64,000 bases of DNA from Streptomyces venezuelae (lineage in GTDB: Bacteria; Actinomycetota; Actinomycetes; Streptomycetales; Streptomycetaceae): NCBI RefSeq assembly GCF_008642335.1, contig NZ_CP029191.1, forward strand, positions 5,022,001-5,086,000, in the 5' to 3' direction. Below are positions 61,829-64,000 of the stretch, one piece after another. Numbering within the stretch: position 1 is the first letter of the stretch; each line of letters opens with the position of its first letter. Position numbers and translations under genes: made by a program. The notes under the pieces are model-generated. The model was given only the letters and a program-made list of their open reading frames with translations, was not told where the DNA came from and made no database searches.

Positions 61829-63382
61829 ATGGATATGCACAGCGTGGGCACCGTGGCCCTTGGGACCTCCGGGACGACCGCGGCGGACGTCATCGCCGTC
61901 GCGCGCGGCAACGCACGGATCGAACTCACCGCCGACGCGCTGGCGGCGCTCGCCGCCGCCCGCGAGATCGTCGACGCGCTCGCGGCCAAGCCCGAGCCCG
62001 TGTACGGCGTCTCGACCGGCTTCGGCGCCCTGGCCAGCCGCCACATCGGCCCGGACCTCCGCGCCCAGCTGCAGCGCAACATCGTCCGCTCGCACGCGGC
62101 CGGCATGGGCCCGCGCGTGGAGCGCGAAGTGGTGCGCGCGCTGATGTTCCTGCGGCTCAAGACGGTCTGCTCCGGCCACACCGGTGTACGCCCCGAGGTC
62201 GCGCAGACCATGGCCGACGTGCTCAACGCGGGCATCACGCCCGTCGTCCACGAGTACGGCTCGCTCGGCTGCTCCGGCGACCTCGCGCCGCTCAGCCACT
62301 GCGCGCTGACGCTCATGGGCGAGGGCGACGCGGAGGGCCCCGACGGCGAGGTGCGGCCCGCGGGCGAGCTGCTCGCCGCGCACGGCATCACGCCGGTCGA
62401 GCTGCGCGAGAAGGAGGGCCTCGCCCTCCTGAACGGCACCGACGGCATGCTCGGCATGCTCGTGATGGCCCTCGCCGACCTGGAGACCCTCTACAAGTCC
62501 GCCGACATCACCGCCGCCCTCACGCTGGAGGCGCTGCTCGGCACGGACAAGGTCCTCGCGCCCGAGCTGCACGCCATCCGCCCCCACCCGGGCCAGGCCG
62601 CGTCCGCCGCCAACATGCTCGCCGTCCTCGCCGGGTCCGGCCTCACCGGCCACCACCAAGACGACGCGCCGCGCGTCCAGGACGCGTACTCCGTGCGGTG
62701 CGCGCCGCAGGTCGCGGGCGCGGGCCGCGACACGATGGCCCACGCCCGCCTGGTCGCCGAACGCGAACTGGCCGCCGCCGTCGACAACCCCGTCGTCCTG
62801 CCCGACGGCCGTGTGGAGTCCAACGGCAACTTCCACGGCGCCCCGGTCGCGTACGTCCTCGACTTCCTCGCCATCGCCGCGGCCGACCTCGGCTCGATCG
62901 CCGAGCGCCGCACCGACCGGCTGCTCGACAAGAACCGCTCGCACGGCCTGCCGCCGTTCCTCGCGGACGACGCGGGCGTCGACTCGGGCCTCATGATCGC
63001 CCAGTACACGCAGGCCGCCCTGGTCAGCGAGATGAAGCGGCTCGCCGTCCCGGCCTCCGCGGACTCCATCCCGTCCTCCGCCATGCAGGAGGACCACGTC
63101 TCCATGGGCTGGTCCGCGGCCCGCAAGCTGCGCACCGCGGTCGACAATCTGACCCGCATCGTCGCGATCGAGCTGTACGCCGCGACGCGCGCCGTCGAAC
63201 TCCGCGAGGGCCTCACCCCCGCGCCCGCGACGCGGGCGGTCGTCGAGGCCGTCCGCAAGGCGGGCGTCGAGGGCCCCGGGCCGGATCGTTTCCTCGCGCC
63301 GGACCTGGCGGCGGCGGACGCGTTCGTCAGGTCGGGCGCGCTGGTGACGGCGGTCGAGCCGGTGACGGGGCCGCTGGCCTAG
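61829..63382 (+). CDS. hutH: Histidine ammonia-lyase
   Basis: 517 residues, fold complete: VYGVSTGFGALASRHI (catalytic Tyr), LQRNIVRSHAAGMG, the MIO region EYGSLGCSGDLAPLSHCAL, LLNGTDGMLGMLV, QDAYSVRCAPQVAG and MQEDHVSMGWSAARKL. Deaminates histidine to urocanate. The MIO-forming triad reads Cys-Ser-Gly where most lyases have Ala-Ser-Gly. ATG 61829 chosen from the promoter just upstream (leaderless); the in-frame GTG at 61793 is the -35 element itself. Regulation in Streptomyces is by histidine/urocanate; no operator was identified. Confidence 0.96.
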   Translation: MDMHSVGTVALGTSGTTAADVIAVARGNARIELTADALAALAAAREIVDALAAKPEPVYGVSTGFGALASRHIGPDLRAQLQRNIVRSHAAGMGPRVEREVVRALMFLRLKTVCSGHTGVRPEVAQTMADVLNAGITPVVHEYGSLGCSGDLAPLSHCALTLMGEGDAEGPDGEVRPAGELLAAHGITPVELREKEGLALLNGTDGMLGMLVMALADLETLYKSADITAALTLEALLGTDKVLAPELHAIRPHPGQAASAANMLAVLAGSGLTGHHQDDAPRVQDAYSVRCAPQVAGAGRDTMAHARLVAERELAAAVDNPVVLPDGRVESNGNFHGAPVAYVLDFLAIAAADLGSIAERRTDRLLDKNRSHGLPPFLADDAGVDSGLMIAQYTQAALVSEMKRLAVPASADSIPSSAMQEDHVSMGWSAARKLRTAVDNLTRIVAIELYAATRAVELREGLTPAPATRAVVEAVRKAGVEGPGPDRFLAPDLAAADAFVRSGALVTAVEPVTGPLA

Positions 63383-63399
63383 CGCACGGGTCGGGCCGT

Positions 63400-64000
63400 C
63401 TAGCGGACGGGGAAACCGAAGGTGTAGCCCTGCGCCTTCAGCCGGGGGAGGAGCCGGCGCAGGGCCTCGACGGTCTGGGTGCGGTCGCCGCCCGCGTCGT
63501 GGAAGAGGAGCGTCGGACCGTTGGGCAGCTCACGCTCGACGGTCGCGACGATGGCGTCCGTGCCCGGCAGCTCGAAGTCCTTGGTGTCCACGTTCCAGCC
63601 CAGCGGGCGCATGCCGCGGTCGGCGGCCAGCTTGCGGCTGTACGGGGTGAACGCGCCGCCGGGCGCGCGGTAGTACATGGGGCGGACGCCGCCGGACGCC
63701 TTGGTGATCATGCGTTCGGCGTCGAGTATCTGCTTGGACTGGTAGGCGTTGGACTCCTTGTCCATGCCGGTGTTGTGCGAGATCGAGTGGTCACAGAGGC
63801 GGTGCCCGTCCGCGACGACCTTCTTCACCACGTCGGGGTGGGCCTGCGCCTGCGTTCCGACCATGCAGAACGTGGCCTTCACGCCGTTCTGCCGCAGCAG
63901 GTCGAGCATGTGAGGGGTCCACTTGGGGTCGGGGCCGTCGTCGATGGTGATGTTGATGCCGCGCTCGCCCTTCTCGGAGGCGTGCGCGATGGTCCTCGAC
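63400..64000 (-). CDS. Polysaccharide deacetylase (CE4), N-terminus beyond window
   Basis: About 200 C-terminal residues visible. CE4 motifs: INITIDDGPDPKWTP (metal Asp), DHSISHNTGMD (H-x-x-x-H zinc pair), YYRAPGGAFTPY, LGWNVDTKDFELPG and TLLFHDAGGDRTQTVEALRRLLP. Removes N- or O-acetyl groups from a wall polysaccharide outside the cell; the signal peptide should lie beyond the right edge. Ends 17 bp from the convergent hutH stop. Confidence 0.88.
   Translation of the reverse strand, partial: SRTIAHASEKGERGINITIDDGPDPKWTPHMLDLLRQNGVKATFCMVGTQAQAHPDVVKKVVADGHRLCDHSISHNTGMDKESNAYQSKQILDAERMITKASGGVRPMYYRAPGGAFTPYSRKLAADRGMRPLGWNVDTKDFELPGTDAIVATVERELPNGPTLLFHDAGGDRTQTVEALRRLLPRLKAQGYTFGFPVR

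Overview
The window reads as a Streptomyces chromosome. It is very GC-rich, the third codon position is almost always G or C, GTG starts are frequent, many genes overlap by 4 bases (ATGA/GTGA), and several genes have leaderless-type promoters. From memory, the gene order follows the Streptomyces coelicolor stretch from about SCO4878 to SCO4933 (teichulosonic acid genes, BMP/nucleoside transporter, afsQ, deoC, pccB, cya, hutH). No tRNA, rRNA, CRISPR array, prophage or insertion sequence was seen.

Layout. 1-7.3 kb: cell-wall glycopolymer cluster, with three GT-B/polysialyltransferase-like proteins, a GT2 enzyme, a CMP-nonulosonate synthetase fused to a HAD phosphatase, and NeuB; most likely Kdn-based teichulosonic acid. 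7.3-11.8 kb: accessory genes (phosphatase, MFS/LysR pair, isochorismatase-like protein, a broken GNAT gene, a membrane protein). 11.9-21.8 kb: M20 amidohydrolase, then nucleoside uptake and use: two BMP lipoproteins, ABC ATPase, two permeases, cytidine deaminase and thymidine phosphorylase. 22-26.5 kb: STAS protein overlapping an ECF sigma gene, MFS/LysR pair, small hydrolase. 26.6-28.5 kb: adenosine deaminase, a small secreted protein and a PspC protein. 28.6-33 kb: VanZ-like gene, then lipoprotein/afsQ2/afsQ1 divergent from sigQ. 33-37.5 kb: uridine kinase-like gene, secreted protein, and a TetR-controlled MFS/FMN-reductase operon. 37.5-46 kb: deoC plus two aldehyde dehydrogenase-type genes, PH-domain protein, GT-C enzyme, phosphosugar mutase and purine nucleoside phosphorylase. 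46-51 kb: gamma-glutamylcyclotransferase, LpdA-type flavoprotein, DeoR and TetR regulators, membrane proteins. 51.3-57.7 kb: acyl-CoA carboxylase subunits alpha, beta and epsilon with maf, a 42-residue membrane protein and birA. 57.7-64 kb: tandem repeats, adenylate cyclase, enoyl-CoA hydratase, GAF-GGDEF protein, histidine ammonia-lyase and a polysaccharide deacetylase running off the edge.

How it works together. The strongest cross-gene signal is a 14-bp palindrome, consensus TCTACGCGCGTAGA. It lies directly upstream of both BMP genes, deoA, add, deoC and the purine nucleoside phosphorylase gene, and was not seen elsewhere. It ties nucleoside import (BMP-ABC), deamination (cdd, add), phosphorolysis (deoA, PNP), pentose-phosphate isomerisation (phosphosugar mutase) and deoxyribose-5-phosphate cleavage with acetaldehyde oxidation (deoC, ALDH) into one probable regulon. 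A second notable structure is a 90-bp tandem repeat directly upstream of adenylate cyclase; each unit carries a match to the Streptomyces Crp motif GTG(N)6GNCAC.

Limits: gene names rest on motif recognition and remembered family features. No database search was possible.
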